Shown here: piece after piece, positions 43,639 to 57,473 of the stretch | Layout of the letters: each line of letters opens with the position of its first letter | How positions within the stretch are numbered: position 1 is the stretch's first letter | Assembly (NCBI GenBank): GCA_039707655.1 | Contig: CM077664.1 | Coordinates: forward strand, 26,710,781-26,774,780 | Source of the DNA: Elymus sibiricus | Taxonomy: Eukaryota; Streptophyta; Magnoliopsida; Poales; Poaceae | Direction of reading: 5' to 3' | DNA length: 64,000 nt | Program-made: the position numbers and the translations under genes | The notes under the pieces: model-generated | What the model was told of the DNA's origin: nothing | Databases searched by the model: none | Seen by the model: only the letters and a program-made list of their open reading frames with translations

Positions 43639-45456
43639 TGTTGGAAATATGCCCTAGAGGCAATAATATTGTATTATTATATTTCCACATTCATAATTAT
43701 AGAGTTTATATTCTATGCTATAACTGCTATGATCCTAGAATATGCGATTCAGTGGAAAACTCATATGCACGTGTGGAATGATAAACGGTAAAATAAAAAG
43801 TTCCTAGTCTTGCCTCTAAGACTGGCTCAAGTATTGTTGGTGATCACATTTTCCAGATCTTAGGATATCATTAAGTGTAACGATAGTCCTAAAACAACAT
43901 TGAGAGTATGACGTTGGAAGAACGATCATATTGAATTGACCCAAACATGTTTGTTATACTTTGTGATAATATCGTCTGAAATCAATTGTTATAACATGGA
44001 GTGTTACCATGTGTTTTAGTTCCTCAGACCATGAGAGTATCACAGTCACTTCCTACCGTACGGTGGGCTTTGGGGTTACTCAAACATCACCTGTAACACG
44101 GTGATCATAACGACATATACAGGTTCGTCGTAAAGTTTGACAAGTGAACGGATAGCTCAAGAGTGGGATTTGCTCCTCCGACAATGGAGAGATATTCTTA
44201 GGGCCCTCTTGGTGTGATGGCATCCATCATCATCTGGCCAGACACAGGTGACTACGTCACGGGGATGCTGGAACACTTCAACGAGAAAGAAGAACAAAAC
44301 GGTAACGGAAGCAACGGTATAGTGAGCATGGTGATGACTCTGGAGGATACCAATGCACCTTGGGTTTTGTAAAGTATCGTGAAGCAAAGGGAACATCGCA
44401 TGATAACCAAAGGTTCACTCGAATGTCATTCATGTAATCATAGGGTCGATATGCACGTCCACGGTCCCCATATCGGTCATTGAACGAAGGGGTTTCGTTC
44501 ATGTCTATGATTTACCGAACCTATGGGGTCACAAGCTTAAGGAAATCATGATCTGCCGAGTGTTAGTAGGACAGGAGTGATGAGAATATATTTGTGGAAT
44601 TGTTTCATTAATATTCGGAATAGTTCCGAGAGGATCCGGAAGCGTTTCGGGGTCACCGGAAGGATTTCGGAGAGTATCGGGTAATACCGGGTATTACCGA
44701 CAATTATATATAGGTGGAAAATGTTTTCGGGGATGTTAAATTATATATAAAATGGTCTGAAAGTATTTAGAACAATTTTATATTTAATTTAATATCAACG
44801 GGCCTTAAAAGGCCAAGAGGTGGAGAGGCAACTTGGGCCATAAAGGCCCAAGTGGGAGGCGCCCCCTTCCCTTATGGAAGGAGGCCGAATTGGGGAGGGG
44901 GAGGAGTCAGATTCCTCCTCCCCCTGGTTGGTGCACCAAGGGGGACTCCTTCCCCCTTGGTGGCAGCCCTCCCTCTCCCTTCTAACCTATATATAGTTGA
45001 GGTTTGGTGCTCTTTTGAACACACAAGTTTGGAGCCTCCTCTAGTTCATCTAGCCCTAGTTCTAGTTGATCCTAGTTGACTAATTAGAGCTTGGTCTAGT
45101 TCCTCTAATCTTCATAATTAGAAGCCTAGTGTGGTTCTAATCTCCTCCCTCTAATTCTCCGGCAACGATTAGCTCTGGACGGCGAAGCGCTGCCGGATCG
45201 TGAAGGCTGCACTCTTGCAACCAAGTAGGGAGGTCGTGCTTTTGGTCTTCGGTTCGAGGGATTGTTCGTGGGCGGTTCGAGGGATCATTCATTGACGGTT
45301 CGCGGGACTCCAAGTACGATCAACACCAACACAATCTTCTTCCGCTGCAACTCGGTGACGGTAACAATCGTTGATCACAACCCGTTATGCATTTTCATAT
45401 TGATCCTGGTTGTGCGTAGGTGCGATTTTTTTTGTTTTCTTCTACGTTACCCAACA
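43639..45456 (+). repeat. Central Copia LTR, complete, 1,818 bp
   Basis: TGTTGGAAATATGCCC to TTACCCAACA. It is shared by both units: the 3' LTR of internal 1 and the 5' LTR of internal 2. No gene inside. Confidence 0.9.
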
Positions 45457-46910
45457 GTGGCATCATGAGCAGTTCTATGAGTAGGTGCAAGTTGCTATTT
45501 AGATCACATGTGATTGTGAGGGTTGATGTTCTTGCTATGCTTCCCTCGAGTGTTGCTTCGGTTCAATTCATTGACGGGATGGTGTCGCTTTTCACAAGGT
45601 TCTGACAATCGCTCGGCTCTGGCTGTCGACGATCTCCTAATAGTTCCTTGGGCTTCACCATAGTCAAGAATAGTGAATCGTCGTGTACACAAGAGGGTCC
45701 CAAAGATGGATGATCTTCTAGGGGGGTCACGCGTATTTTACGAAGTTTAGTGTGGGGGACGAAACTTTTAATTAAGTGTCTTCTTTCACACACCCCAAAA
45801 CTTAATCTAGCATCAAGAATCATCGCCTATGTTGTGGACGTAGGTAGCTAGTATTATTTGTTAAAACTGGTTACCCACATAACTAAAATTTTGCTAAAAC
45901 TGATTAGAGGACGTCTAACTTGGTTTTGCAGAGTATGCATATGATGTGGTATAGCCTTCGTCATGATAATGAGTTTATGTATGAGGTGGTTATATGTTGT
46001 AATGATAAGTGGCCCGCGCGTCACGGCATGATGGCTGGAGCCACAAGATTGCCATGTTAATGTAAATATAGTAGAGATAGCCTACAGGTTACAGGTGGCA
46101 ATGGCACACGTACATGGAGGACCCCGACAAGGACAAGGTGTACCAGGCGCGGGATGAGGAGCTATAATTTTGTACGACGGCGGAATCTCTGAATTTGGTG
46201 CCACGAGAACGTTTTCTGAAATGGTTGCCACGGCAACATTTTCTGAAATTGCCGCCACGGCAACGTTTTTGAAACGGTTGTAATAGCAACGAAATATTGG
46301 CTGTCACGACGCTTCAATAGAAGATTGAAGATGATCATGGAGGATTTCCGGCACCAAGGGCTATACCATATCATGCTTTTCTGAATTGCCTAAGATGTTT
46401 ATCCCTTTGTTGTTTGCACCCTTTGATTGCGCAGTAGTAAATTATTAGGGTGATCTCTCACAGTAAATATCAAGTTAAAAGGTGCTCTTCCCAGTGTTGC
46501 AACCGTCTATAACATGTGGCTTTCCGGAGTATGTCATGTCCACATGAGTACAAACGGATCGTGAAATGTAAGACTGACAAGGTCAGACCGAGCAAGCTGA
46601 TAACACTCGGTTGTCTTGAAGTTCTGGCAGAATCGTTCTGAGCTTGGATAACGAAGCATCAAAAGATGAACAAGAGTCATATGGTGATATGATTGGCAAA
46701 AGATTGCCTACCGGTCAAAATTCACGTCATAAGTGATGTCCATATCAATGACTGTGAACGAGATCAGGGTCTTGAATCACTCACTTTCAATTATGACAGA
46801 TATTGATTTGAGTGGGAGTACACTTTAAATTAAAATTTCTTTTAATACTAGTGCAACATTAATTATGAATTGTGTCTAAAATTATTTGTGTGTTTATCGT
46901 TGTAGATCAA
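45457..46910 (+). other. Copia internal 2, leader between LTR and gag
   Basis: Same as 31238-32688, including the variant primer-binding site GTGGCATCATGAG and the GCCACGGCAAC repeats. No gene. Confidence 0.75.
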
Positions 46911-47756
46911 ATGGCTCGCAATATGTTCAACTTAGCCCCTATGTTAGAGCAATAAAAATTGGCTGCTAATGGTGGAAACTATGCGGATTGGATCCGGAAC
47001 CTGAGATTTGTTCTTAGGAATGCTAAGAAGGAGTGCGTGCCGGATCAGACCCTGGGTGATGCTCCTGCAAAGGATGCACCACCAGAAGAAGTTGCTGCTT
47101 TTGCTGCTCGTAGTGACGACTATGAGTCAGTCCAGTGCCTCATGTTGACTTGCATGGATCCTGAACTACAGAAGCGTTTTGAACGATCTACCACTCAATT
47201 TATAATTGGGTCACTGGAAGTTCTGTACAAGAAGTAGGCAAGGACCGAACGTTTTGATTTAACCAAGGCCTTAATTGAATGCAAGATGAAACAGGGTTCC
47301 TCAATGAGTGAGCATATAGCGAAGCTTGCTGGCTATGTTGATAGACTGGCTTCTCTGGAATTTGGAATTCCTCTGACACTCGGTATAGATATTGTGCTTG
47401 CTTCACTCCCCCCATCTTACGATGGTTTTATCATGAATTACAACATGAATGGGATGGAGAAAAGTGCAAACAAGTTGTTTGCTATGCTCAAAACTACGGA
47501 AGCTGGGATGCAGAAGAACAAAGAAGTGTTGATGGTCAACAAGAGTACCAGTTTCAAGAAGAAGGGCAAGTCCAAGAAGAAATCTGCTGGTGCCGGTAAG
47601 ACTGTCTCTCAGAAGAAGAACAAGGGCAGAGCCACTAAGGAGACTGAATGTTTCTACTGCAAACAGAAGGGACACTAGAAGCGCAAATGCAAGAAGTACT
47701 TGGCGGATAAGAAGAACGGTTCTTCCGGTAAAGGTATAAAAGTTATACAAAGTTAA
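46911..47756 (+). pseudogene. Copia gag, unit 2 (three stop codons)
   Basis: ATG at 46911. Same gag as unit 1, with its own stops TAA at 46953 and TAG at 47235 and the shared TAG at 47676 in the zinc knuckle. The CAG that is TAG in unit 1 (32911) is intact here. The two gags differ at many positions, so the units have been separate for some time. Confidence 0.88.
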
Positions 47757-49840
47757 TGTTATTTTACTTGTTTCTGTATATCACAAGTACTTGATGCTGA
47801 TCGGTTGCTTTCATTTGCAATCCGATACAGGGACTACAGAAAGCTCACAAGTTGAGAAGAAATGAAGGCATGATGCAAATCGGGAATGGTGATGGGATCA
47901 CTACTCAAGACCGTTGAAGTCATGCCTTTAGTTTATCTTCAAGATTTACCTTAGGATCGAATAATAGTTTTTGCGTTCCAGAGTTGTGTAAGACATTATG
48001 TTTTGGATTATGCGACGGATGTTCTTATAAAGTTTTAAACAATAGTTGTTAAAGTGGTTATAAGAATACGTTTGGATTTACCTCAGATGTTGATGGTTTA
48101 TTCGTGAATCTTGAATTGAAATTTTATAACATTAATGCTAAACGTCTTGAGAAGACTGATGAGCTCCACTTAAATGTGGCACTGCTTGGTTATATCGGAA
48201 TATAATCTTCATATAGATGAAGTGTTCAAATATTTTGATTTAGAATCAAATAAGAGAATACATAGTGATGTATGAGATCCGATGAATAACCCATGGCGCG
48301 GTGAATAATTATGCTTCTGTAAATAAATTGAGTAAATATGATTTACTTAATATAAATCTGAAATATTTGAATAGTTCATATGAAATTCAGAATATTGTAT
48401 TTGAAAGGTTCGAAGATTTCATAATGAAGATAACAATCATTGTGACAAAAGATAAAAGGGTTCTTCAATCTTGAAGAAAATTATCTGAGTCATAAGTTTA
48501 GAAAAACACTCAAATAATTGTGTAATTATTTTCTAGCGATCTGCTTTTATTAATTTTTGGGGATATACTTGAAACAGCAAGATATACACTAAGCAGAGCA
48601 CCGCATATTAGTCTGGCTAAAAGAAATCCTATGAGTTATGGAGTTCATAAACCAGATGAACGCTGAATTGTAGGATATCTCAAAATGTGATTTGGATTCC
48701 TTCTACCTAAAGTTCAAAGACAAAGGGTTTGTCACAAATAATGAACACTTTTTCAAGAAGGAGTTTTCTCGTCAAAGAAATAAGTCGGAGGACAGTACAA
48801 CTTGATAAAGATTATTGAATCTCTAGCAGAAGTGAGCTGGATTAACAAACCGGAAGTTGTTCCGATAAATTATCTGCAAAACTAAACCGTAAGTTACTAC
48901 ATTGGATGTAGAAACTATATGGCTTGTAATTGGACTATGAAGATCAGAAAAAATTATTGAACTTCCTGAAATTTCACAATGAGATATTCATCTTAGAAGA
49001 GGATGAACCTGCGCACTGCAAGGAAGCAATGGCGGCGCCCAGCTCAAAGGAATGGCTCATAGCCATGCACACCGGAATGGAGATCATATACAATTAAGTT
49101 TAGAACTTGGTTGATATTCTATAAGGTATAGACTTCATACACAACTATAAGTTTGGAACTTGGTTGATCCTTCAATAGATATGAAGTAAATAGCATGGAT
49201 ATCAAAACTAGTTTCCTAAATGGAAAGGATGTATGAATAATACAACCAGAAAGTTTTGAAATCCTCGGAATACCGGATGAATATGCAAACTTTGAAAGTT
49301 TGAAGATAGTATTAAAAGGAGCCGGAAATTAACATTTTAATAAGTCTGATCTTATTAAAATTATCAAGGAACTTGTGTATATGAAACTCAGTGGGAGCTA
49401 TATATAGTATTTCTGATCTCATATGTAAATGACATATTATAGAACAGAAATAATATAAAGTTTCTGAGCACAGTAAAAAGATCTTAAAATATGTTTCTAA
49501 TGAAATAGTAAAGAAAAATATTGGACATAAAAGATCTATAAAGATAGATCAAAATTGTCTGATTGAGCTAGACTAAATTTATATATTTTTGACAAGGTTT
49601 AAGAGGAGGAAATGTTTTCTCCCAAATGTCACATAACATGATGCTTATAAGGATCGGTTGATAAGCATGGATAGATGAATGGATTCATCGTGAAAGTTAT
49701 GATATATATAAAGTCCAAAAGTTCTATGTACTAAGTGTTAGTAACAGATATCAAGTACGTCAAAAGGAGTGTGTTGTTTCGAGGAAATGAAGAAGTTCAT
49801 TATTAATGAATATGAGCAATATTGTGGATTCTATAACGAT

Positions 49841-49901
<61 letters not shown>

Positions 49902-50348
49902 TGATAACATTAGATGTTTCAAATATTGTCTGGAACAAGAAGTGTCTTGAAGTAATTAGATGATCCAAATTGTGATGAAACCAATGACACTATATTATGA
50001 ATATAGGTAATCAAGAAATGTCTTGATGTAATTGGTGTGATCCAAATTGTGATGAAACCAATAACACTATATTATGAATATAATTAATCAAGAAGAGTCT
50101 TGGTGTAGTTGGTGTGATTCAAAGTGCAATGAAATCAATGACATTGTATTATGAATAAAATGTCATTGCTCAAAGCAAAATGGATCAAGATCCTAAAAGC
50201 AGACATGACTAACACAAATATTACATAGTTTTGAATATGTCTAGTGACAAAGGCTCTACCACAAGCTAAGCATGAGCAACACCGGATTAGCCATAGGTGT
50301 TTAAAAGACTATGCAACTAGATTATTGACTCTAGTGCAAGTGGGAGAC
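47757..50348 (+). pseudogene. Copia internal 2, decayed pol, with the CACTA-free site
   Basis: Aligns with 33535-34742 plus 42229-43638. The point matching the CACTA insertion is at about 48961-48966. A TA microsatellite of about 27 units lies at 49842-49898, where unit 1 has only a short one (43187-43204). No intact pol motif set. Confidence 0.7.
49842..49898. repeat. TA dinucleotide microsatellite in Copia unit 2
   Basis: Continuous TA run, much longer than at the same place in unit 1. Confidence 0.95.
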
Positions 50349-51082
50349 TGTTGGAAATATGCCCTAGAGGCAATAATATTGTATTATTATATTTCCATAT
50401 TCATAATTATAGAGTTTATATTCTATGCTATAACTGCTATGATCCTGGAATATGCGATTCAGTGGAAAACTCATATGCACGTGTGGAATGTTAAACGGTA
50501 AAATAAAAGGTTCCTAGTCTTGGCTCTAAGACTGGCTCAAGTATTATTGGTGATCACGTGTTTCGGATCTTAGGATATCGTTAAGTGTAACGATAGTCCT
50601 AAAACAACATTGAGAGTAGGACATTGGAAGAACGATCATATTGAATCGACCCAAACTTGTTTGTTATACTTTGTGATAATATCGTCTGAAATCAACTGTA
50701 ATAACACGGAGTGTTACCAGGTGTTTTAGTTCCTCAGACCATGAGAGTATCACAGTCACTTCCTACCATACAGTGGGCTTTGGGGTTGCTCAAACATCAC
50801 CTGTAACACGGTGATCATAACGACAAATACAGGTTCATCGGAAAGTTTGACAAGTGAACGGATAGGTCGAGAGTGGGATTTGCTCCTCCGATGATGGAGA
50901 GATATTATTAGGGCCCTCTCGGTGTGATGGCATCCATCATCGTCTGGCCAGACACAGGTGACTACGTCACGGGGATGCTGGAACACTTCAACGAGAAATA
51001 AGAACAAAACCGGTAACGGGAGCAACGGTATAGTGAGCATGATGATGACTCTGGAGGATACCGATGCACCCTGGGTTTTGTA
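50349..51082 (+). repeat. Right Copia LTR, 3'-truncated
   Basis: Matches the first about 733 bp of the central LTR and stops at GGGTTTTGTA, where sequence of the element A LTR resumes. GTA is common to both partners at the joint. Confidence 0.9.
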
Positions 51083-52486
51083 GCATGAGTAGATGACCGT
51101 ATTTATAATGCGCGCAATGAGGGGTGCCCCCTCTTCGGCTTCTCACCGAAAACACTTATGCCCCCTGACCCAGTGACGGCATTACCCAGGCCATGGAACC
51201 TTCACCGCAGCCTCTCTGTATGGTGTGTGTGTGTGCAGAAAAAGGGGTTACCAACTTACTAAATCACACTCTCTACGGAGAGACATGTGGCAGCACGAAA
51301 AAGTAGTTAGGAAGTAGCGGTAACAAGACTCGATCCTATGCCGACTTAGGAGGATTTACTTCTGCATAACTGCCTTGTCCCAACATGCCCATATTAATAT
51401 CATCATGTCACAACGTGATCCGTTTGTTAAATGGCACAACATGGGCAGGAAGTATACTCATATTTTACCACAAATTTTATCCAAGTTAAAGGGTTTTTAA
51501 TGCATGCAAGAATATGCAAAAAAATGAAATATGAATATGCATGCATTCCCTATCCACTTCATATCATGGGGTTCTTTTTAAATTAAGCAAACATGCATGC
51601 AAACACCATATCCCAAGTTCAAACATGCTTGCCTTGATCAACTTAGGCAGAAGGTGATCCCTGAAAATCCTCGGAAAAGTTTCCCTCTCCTTTTTCTATA
51701 AAACAAAAATTAAAAGAACCAACATAAATTTCATTATAGTGCAAAAAAGTGTTCTGAAATATTTTCAAATAAATACTATAAAAAACTAGGTTGAATATGA
51801 AAATTTTCAGAAAAAGAATCAACTGAAAAGGAGTTATAGACAAAAAGTATTGATAGTTTTAAAATTAGGGACCTGTTTGCAATTAAAGTTTTTACTATCG
51901 GGTCCCTAAACAGTTAAACAGAAAACGCTTCGAAAAGGAATATGCCTCTCTGCAGAGAAAGCACACTTTGGGAAAAGGCATAACCGATTTAAGCAAAAAA
52001 GGTTAAAACCCTGACGGTTGGGTTCCACCCGTCGGGTTTGAATTTGAACGCTTTCGCGCGCGTGCACAGAGAGGAGGAAGGGGTCACCGGTGGCGATCGA
52101 TGGCGTTCCAGAAGGCGGGGATGGTGCAGGCGTGCTCAGGGAGTTCGTCCGCAACAGTGGGTGGTCGAAGTGGTCGCCGGCATGCACTGTGGCGACGGCG
52201 ACGTGGTTTCCGGCGGGAGGTGGCGGCGGTGAAAATGGATCTCATTGGTCGGGTCTGCAAACATCAAATTGACATGGGGAAATGGTTAGAGGGGTGATTA
52301 GGATGCTACGGATCAAATCTGAGAGGGAACGGTGGACTATAAGCATGGGGATCATCCAGAGACTATGGGCGGTAGAGGCGGCCGAAGGTGAGGAAGATGA
52401 CCCCCTTGGGATCGTTGGAGGGGCGTCGGGGTGAATCGAGGGTGAGATGGAGTGGTGCCGATTCCTGGCTGAGCTCGGGGAGGGCT
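51083..52486 (-). repeat. 5' LTR of element A, piece 2
   Basis: Resumes 43 bp before the point where piece 1 stopped, so 30761-30803 is repeated as 51083-51125. It continues to GGGCT, the left target copy of element B. GC-rich frames at 52038-52300 are mirrored in the 3' LTR (21890-22150) and are not genes. Confidence 0.88.
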
Positions 52487-54129
52487 TGATGTCTAGTACA
52501 CAACTTATTCTTGTAGACTCGTGTTGGGCCTCCAAGCACAGAGTTTTGTAGGACAATAGAAATTTTCCCTCAAGTGGATGACCTAAGGTTTACCAATCCG
52601 TGGGAGGCGTAGGATGAAGATGGTCTCTCTCAAACAACCCTGCAATCAAATACAAGAAATCTCTTGTGTCCCCAACACACCAAATACAATGGTAAATTGT
52701 ATAGGTGCACTAGTTCAGCGAAGAGATGGTGATACAAGTGTAGTATGGATAGTAGATAAAGGTTTTTGTAATCTGAAAATAAAAACAATAGCAAGGTAGC
52801 AAGTAACAAAAGTGAGCACAAACGGTATTGCAACGCTTGAAAACAAGGCCTAGGGTTCATACTTTCACTAGTGCAATCTCTCAACAATGCTAACATAATT
52901 GGATCATATAACAATCCCTCAACGTGTGACAAAGAATCACTCCAAAGTTCCTATTCGCGGAGAACATAAGATAGAAATTGTTGTAGGGTACGAAACCACC
53001 TCAAAGTTATCTTTTCCGATCAATCTATTGAGCCATTCCTATAATTTTCACAAACAGCCCTAGAGTTCATACTAGAATAACACCATATGATACGCATCAA
53101 CCAACTCTAATGTCACCTAGATACTCCAATGTCACCACAAGTATCCGTGAGTTGATTATACGATATGCATCAAACAACTTCAGATTCATAATATTCAATC
53201 CACACAAAGAATTTCAAAGAGTGCCCCAAGATTTCTATCGGAGAAAGTAGGACGAAAACGTGCATCAACCCCTATGCATAGATTACCCCAATGTCACCTC
53301 GGGAATCCGCGAATTGAGTGCCAAAACATACATCAAGTGAATCAATATAATACCCCATTGTGACCACAGCTATTCATATGCAAGACATACATCAATTGTT
53401 CTCAAATCCAACAAAGTATTCAATCCGATAATAGTGAAACCACAAAGGTAAAACTCAATCCATCACAACAAGATAGAGAGGGAGAAACACCATATGATCC
53501 AACTATATTAACAAAGCTCGTGGTACATCAAGATCGTGCCAAATCGAGAACATGAGAGAGAGAGATTAAACACATAGCTACTAGTACATACCCTCAGCCC
53601 CGAGGGTGAACTACTCCCTCCTCGTCATGGAGACCGTCGGGATGATGAAGATGGCCACCGGTATAGATTTCCCCCCTCCGGCAGGGTGCCGGAAAAGGGC
53701 TGTAGATGGTATTTCAAAGGTACAGAGGCTTGCAGTGGCGGAGTCCAAGTTCTAGGGTGATTTCTGGGGGTTTCTCTATTTATAGGATTTTTCAGCGGTG
53801 GATCGTCGAGATGGGCTAAGATGGGCCCACGAGGCACCACGGCACGCCACCCCCCCCTCGGCGTGCCGTGGTGGCTTGTGAGCACCTCGTGAGGCTTCTG
53901 GTCCTTCCACGAAGCTTCGGGGGTCTCTTTTGGTCCAAAAAAAATCATCAAAAAGTTTCGCTGCATTTGCAGAACTTTTATTTCTGCACAAAAAACAACA
54001 CCACGGTAGTTCTACTGAAAACAGCGTCAGTCCAGGTTAGTTCTAATCAAATCATACCAAAACCATATAGAATTGTTATAAATATGACATGAATACTTCA
54101 TAAATTATAGATACGTTGGAGACGTATCA
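52487..54129 (-). repeat. 3' LTR of element B, 1.64 kb
   Basis: On the plus strand TGATGTCTAGTACAC to GGAGACGTATCA. Differs from the other LTR by a few percent by eye, so a fairly recent insertion. No gene. Confidence 0.95.
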
Positions 54130-57100
54130 GCATCCCCAAGCTTAATTCCTGCTCGTCCTTGAGTAGGTAAATGATAAAAGAAATAATTTATGAAGTGTGA
54201 ATGCTAGAATAGTGCATATGTTTGATCAATGATAATTTCAATCACTTTTCCTAGCATCATAACAGCAACTCTTTCTCATAAAACTCATCATGATAAAGTA
54301 GCAATCAATTCACATGTTATGGTTCAAACAATGCATTCTCTTGAAACTTAACAATCCATGTTCTTAGTCACCAAACAATTGCAATTCAACTTAATTTCAA
54401 CAAAGTCTAAGTAAGAGCTCCACATACTCAATTATCATATAGTCTTCTATGATTGCTAGTACTCAAAGCATATTTTTAGAACAAATAGCATCCATCGAAC
54501 ACAGAGAAAGCTAGGGGCTTAATGTTTCGCCTCCCAATTTATTTATCATAGAGATAATTGTCAACAATAATAATTCATGATCAAATATATTTGACTGGCC
54601 ATATGTGCCTGGATCTTTCCCCACCACATGATGCTTGCCAACTAAAGAATAATTGAGGTTGAAATGAGAAGGGATACTATTGACTCTTGCATAAAAGTAA
54701 GTACATAAAGTAAAAGATAGGCCCTTCGCAGAGGGAAGCAGAGGTTGTCATGCGCTTTTTATTTTTGGATCCGCAAGCCCTTAATGCAAAGGAACGTCAC
54801 GTTATATTGCCCCTTGTGACAGCAACCTTTATTATGCAGTCCGTCACTTTTATTTCTTTATCTTCACACGTTCGTACAACGCTTATTTTCCCTTTCAATA
54901 AAGGATCATACATATTTTAGGAGCAATTTTTATTGCTTTTTGCACCGATGACAACTTACTTGAAGGATCTTATTCAATCCATAGGTAGATATGGTGGACA
55001 CTCATGGGAAGAAACTGGATTTAACGGTTTTTGGATGCACAAGTAGTATCTCTACTTAGTACGAATTTTTGGCTAGCAAAAGATCCTAAGCAAGCACCAC
55101 ATGTTCGAGGATCCATAACAATATAACTTCTATGCAAATATACCCAAACATAACTCATTATGTTGTCTTCCTTGTCCAACTTTAACTAATTTGCTCAAGT
55201 TTGAAAATAACTAATGGGTATTCACAATCATAAAAGATGTCCAAGATAATATATTTATATGTGAAAGTTCTCTTCCTTATACTAATCATTCATGAATTGC
55301 TTGTATGACCAATATTGTGATTGTCAAGCTTCAATAGATTTCACTTTCTAAACCAAATGTGAAGCTACTACTAGGCATGATACAAGCATATGAAGCTCAT
55401 ATTATCTCAACTTCATGATATTCAATTTATTCAACAATTTACTCATAGGATATAAGTGAAGAACAAGAGTAAATGACAAACTACTCCAAAAAGATATAAG
55501 TGAAGACCAAATGAGTAGTTAAGTAAATAGGTAGCTATGTGAGGACTCTCTCTCATTTAAAAATTTCAGATCTTAAGTATTTTATTCAAACAGCAAACAA
55601 AATGAAAATAAAAGGACACTCCAAGAATAGCACATATCATGTGAACAAGTAAAAACTTAGGCTAACCGATAGGTGTTGACGAAGAAAGGTGGGATGCCTA
55701 ATGGGGCATCCCCAAGCTTAGTTGCTTGAGACTTCTTAGAATGTTATCTTGGGGTGCCTTGGGCATCCCCAAGCTTGAGCTTGTGTGTCTCCTTAATTCC
55801 TCTGATACCATGTCTTCCCCTAAATCTTAAAAACTTCATCCACACAAAACTCAACAAGAACTCGTGAGATGAGTTAGTATAAATCAACTCAAAACCTCAA
55901 CATTATCTACTGTAGCAAATCACAAAAATTATAATTAAACATTGCATACTAAATGCCTCTTCATATTTAATACTCCTATCCAAAAATAGAAACATTAAAC
56001 AAGCAACATATGCAAACAATGCAACTATAACCAAAATCTGCCAAAACAGAACAGTCTGTAAAAGGGGAATAAGAATCCATACTTCCCTAACTCTAAAAAT
56101 TCTGAAAAATTATCATGTGACAGAGAACTCATGCGTGCTTACTATGTAAAAATTTCAGATTTTTATCATGTTCTGACTATTAAGGAATATTCTGGACATA
56201 ACAGAAAACTTTCTGTTTTCAAACAGCAACACATGAACTTGCAAACTGAGCATGGTAAAGGCTATAATTGGCATTTTATTGAACTAAAAGATACAAAACA
56301 TGATTATTGATAACAGCAAGCAAATCTCAACAAAATAAAATGACGCTCCAAGCAAAAAACATATCATGTGACGAATAAAAATATAGCTCCAAGTGAGGTT
56401 ACCGATAGTGTTGAAGACGAAAGAGGGGATGCCTTTCGGGGCATCCCCAAGCTTAGTTGCTTGGGTCTTCCTTGAATATTACCTTGGTGTGCCTTGGGCA
56501 TCCCCAATCTTAGGGTCTTGCACCTCCTTATTCTCCTCATATCAATATCTCACCCAAAACTTGAAAACTTCAATCACACAAAACTTAACGGAACTTGTGA
56601 GATAGGTTAGTATGATAAAAATAAATCATCCACTTAGGTACTGTCAAGACAAGATTCATAATTGTTCTCACATAATGACTAGTGTAGTCTATCATTTCCA
56701 CAATTTATATATCATAATATAAGCTATGGAAACACTAAAACAAGCAAACTATGCACCGAAAACAGAATCTGTTAAAAACAGAACAGCATGTAGTGAGCGA
56801 TTTAAAAACCATACTTCTGTACCTCCAACAATTCTGAAAAATTAGGACAACGTAAAAATTTGTAACCCAATATTGTGTAAAAATTTCAGAATTTTCTCAC
56901 GCTCCAGTACAGAATAGAAATTCCAGCACTGGATGCAAAAGTTTCTGTTTTTGCACAGAATCGAATCAACAAGTATCCACACTATCCCAAAGGCTTTAGT
57001 TGGCACATTATTGAAAGAAAACATATAAAACATGATTACCACAGTAGATTAATCATGTGAACACAAAAAAACAGTAGGGGTAAATGTTGGGTTGTCTCCC

Positions 57101-57473
57101 AACAAGCGGTTTTCTTTAATGCCTTTTAGCTAGGCATGATGATTTCAATGATGCTCGCATAAGAATAAAGAATTGGAACATAAAGAGAGCATCATGAATC
57201 ATATGACAAGAAAATTTAAGCCTAACCCACTTCCTATGCATATGGATTTTGTGAGCAAACAATTTATGGGAGAAAGAATCAACTAGCATAGGAAGGCAAA
57301 ACAAGCATAACTTCAAAACTTTCAACACATAGAGAGGAAACTTGATATTATTTCAACACCTACAAGCATATGATCCTCTCTCATAATAATTTTCAGTAGC
57401 ATAATGAAGAAATTCAACAATATATCCATCACAGAAAGCATTCTTGTCATGATACATAAGTATATAATTTTTA
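54130..57473 (-). repeat. Non-coding inner region of element B with repeats
   Basis: AT-rich. The motif GCATCCCCAAGCTTAG stands at 54130 (directly at the LTR, as the polypurine tract on the minus strand), 55706, 55763, 56441 and 56498 (one change). A direct repeat of about 735 bp covers roughly 55600-57060 (for example 55706 against 56441, and 56280 against 57013). No gene or pol motif seen. Confidence 0.75.

Larger units (their letters stand above)
30804..51082 (+). mobile_element. Ty1/Copia array: LTR, internal 1, LTR, internal 2, truncated LTR
   Basis: Three LTRs of one family in direct order (30804-31237, 43639-45456, 50349-51082) separate two internal regions with the same layout: a gag-like frame, then decayed pol fragments. 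The central LTR serves both units and no target duplication lies at the inner borders, so this is not two independent insertions. Internal 1 is 4.9 kb after removal of the CACTA element; internal 2 is 4.9 kb. Polypurine tracts AAGTGGGAGAC precede the second and third LTRs. Inference: unequal recombination between LTRs, followed by deletions at both outer LTRs. Confidence 0.85.

Noticed and set aside
30804..51082. Reading the Copia array as two independent neighbouring insertions
   Set aside because: Two insertions would give four LTRs or a target duplication at the inner border; only one central LTR exists and no duplication is seen there.
52038..52297. GC-rich frames that look like a small gene (also 21888-22371, 22424-22774 and 60021-60508)
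   Set aside because: The same sequence occurs in both LTRs of element A and the frames are not preserved between them.
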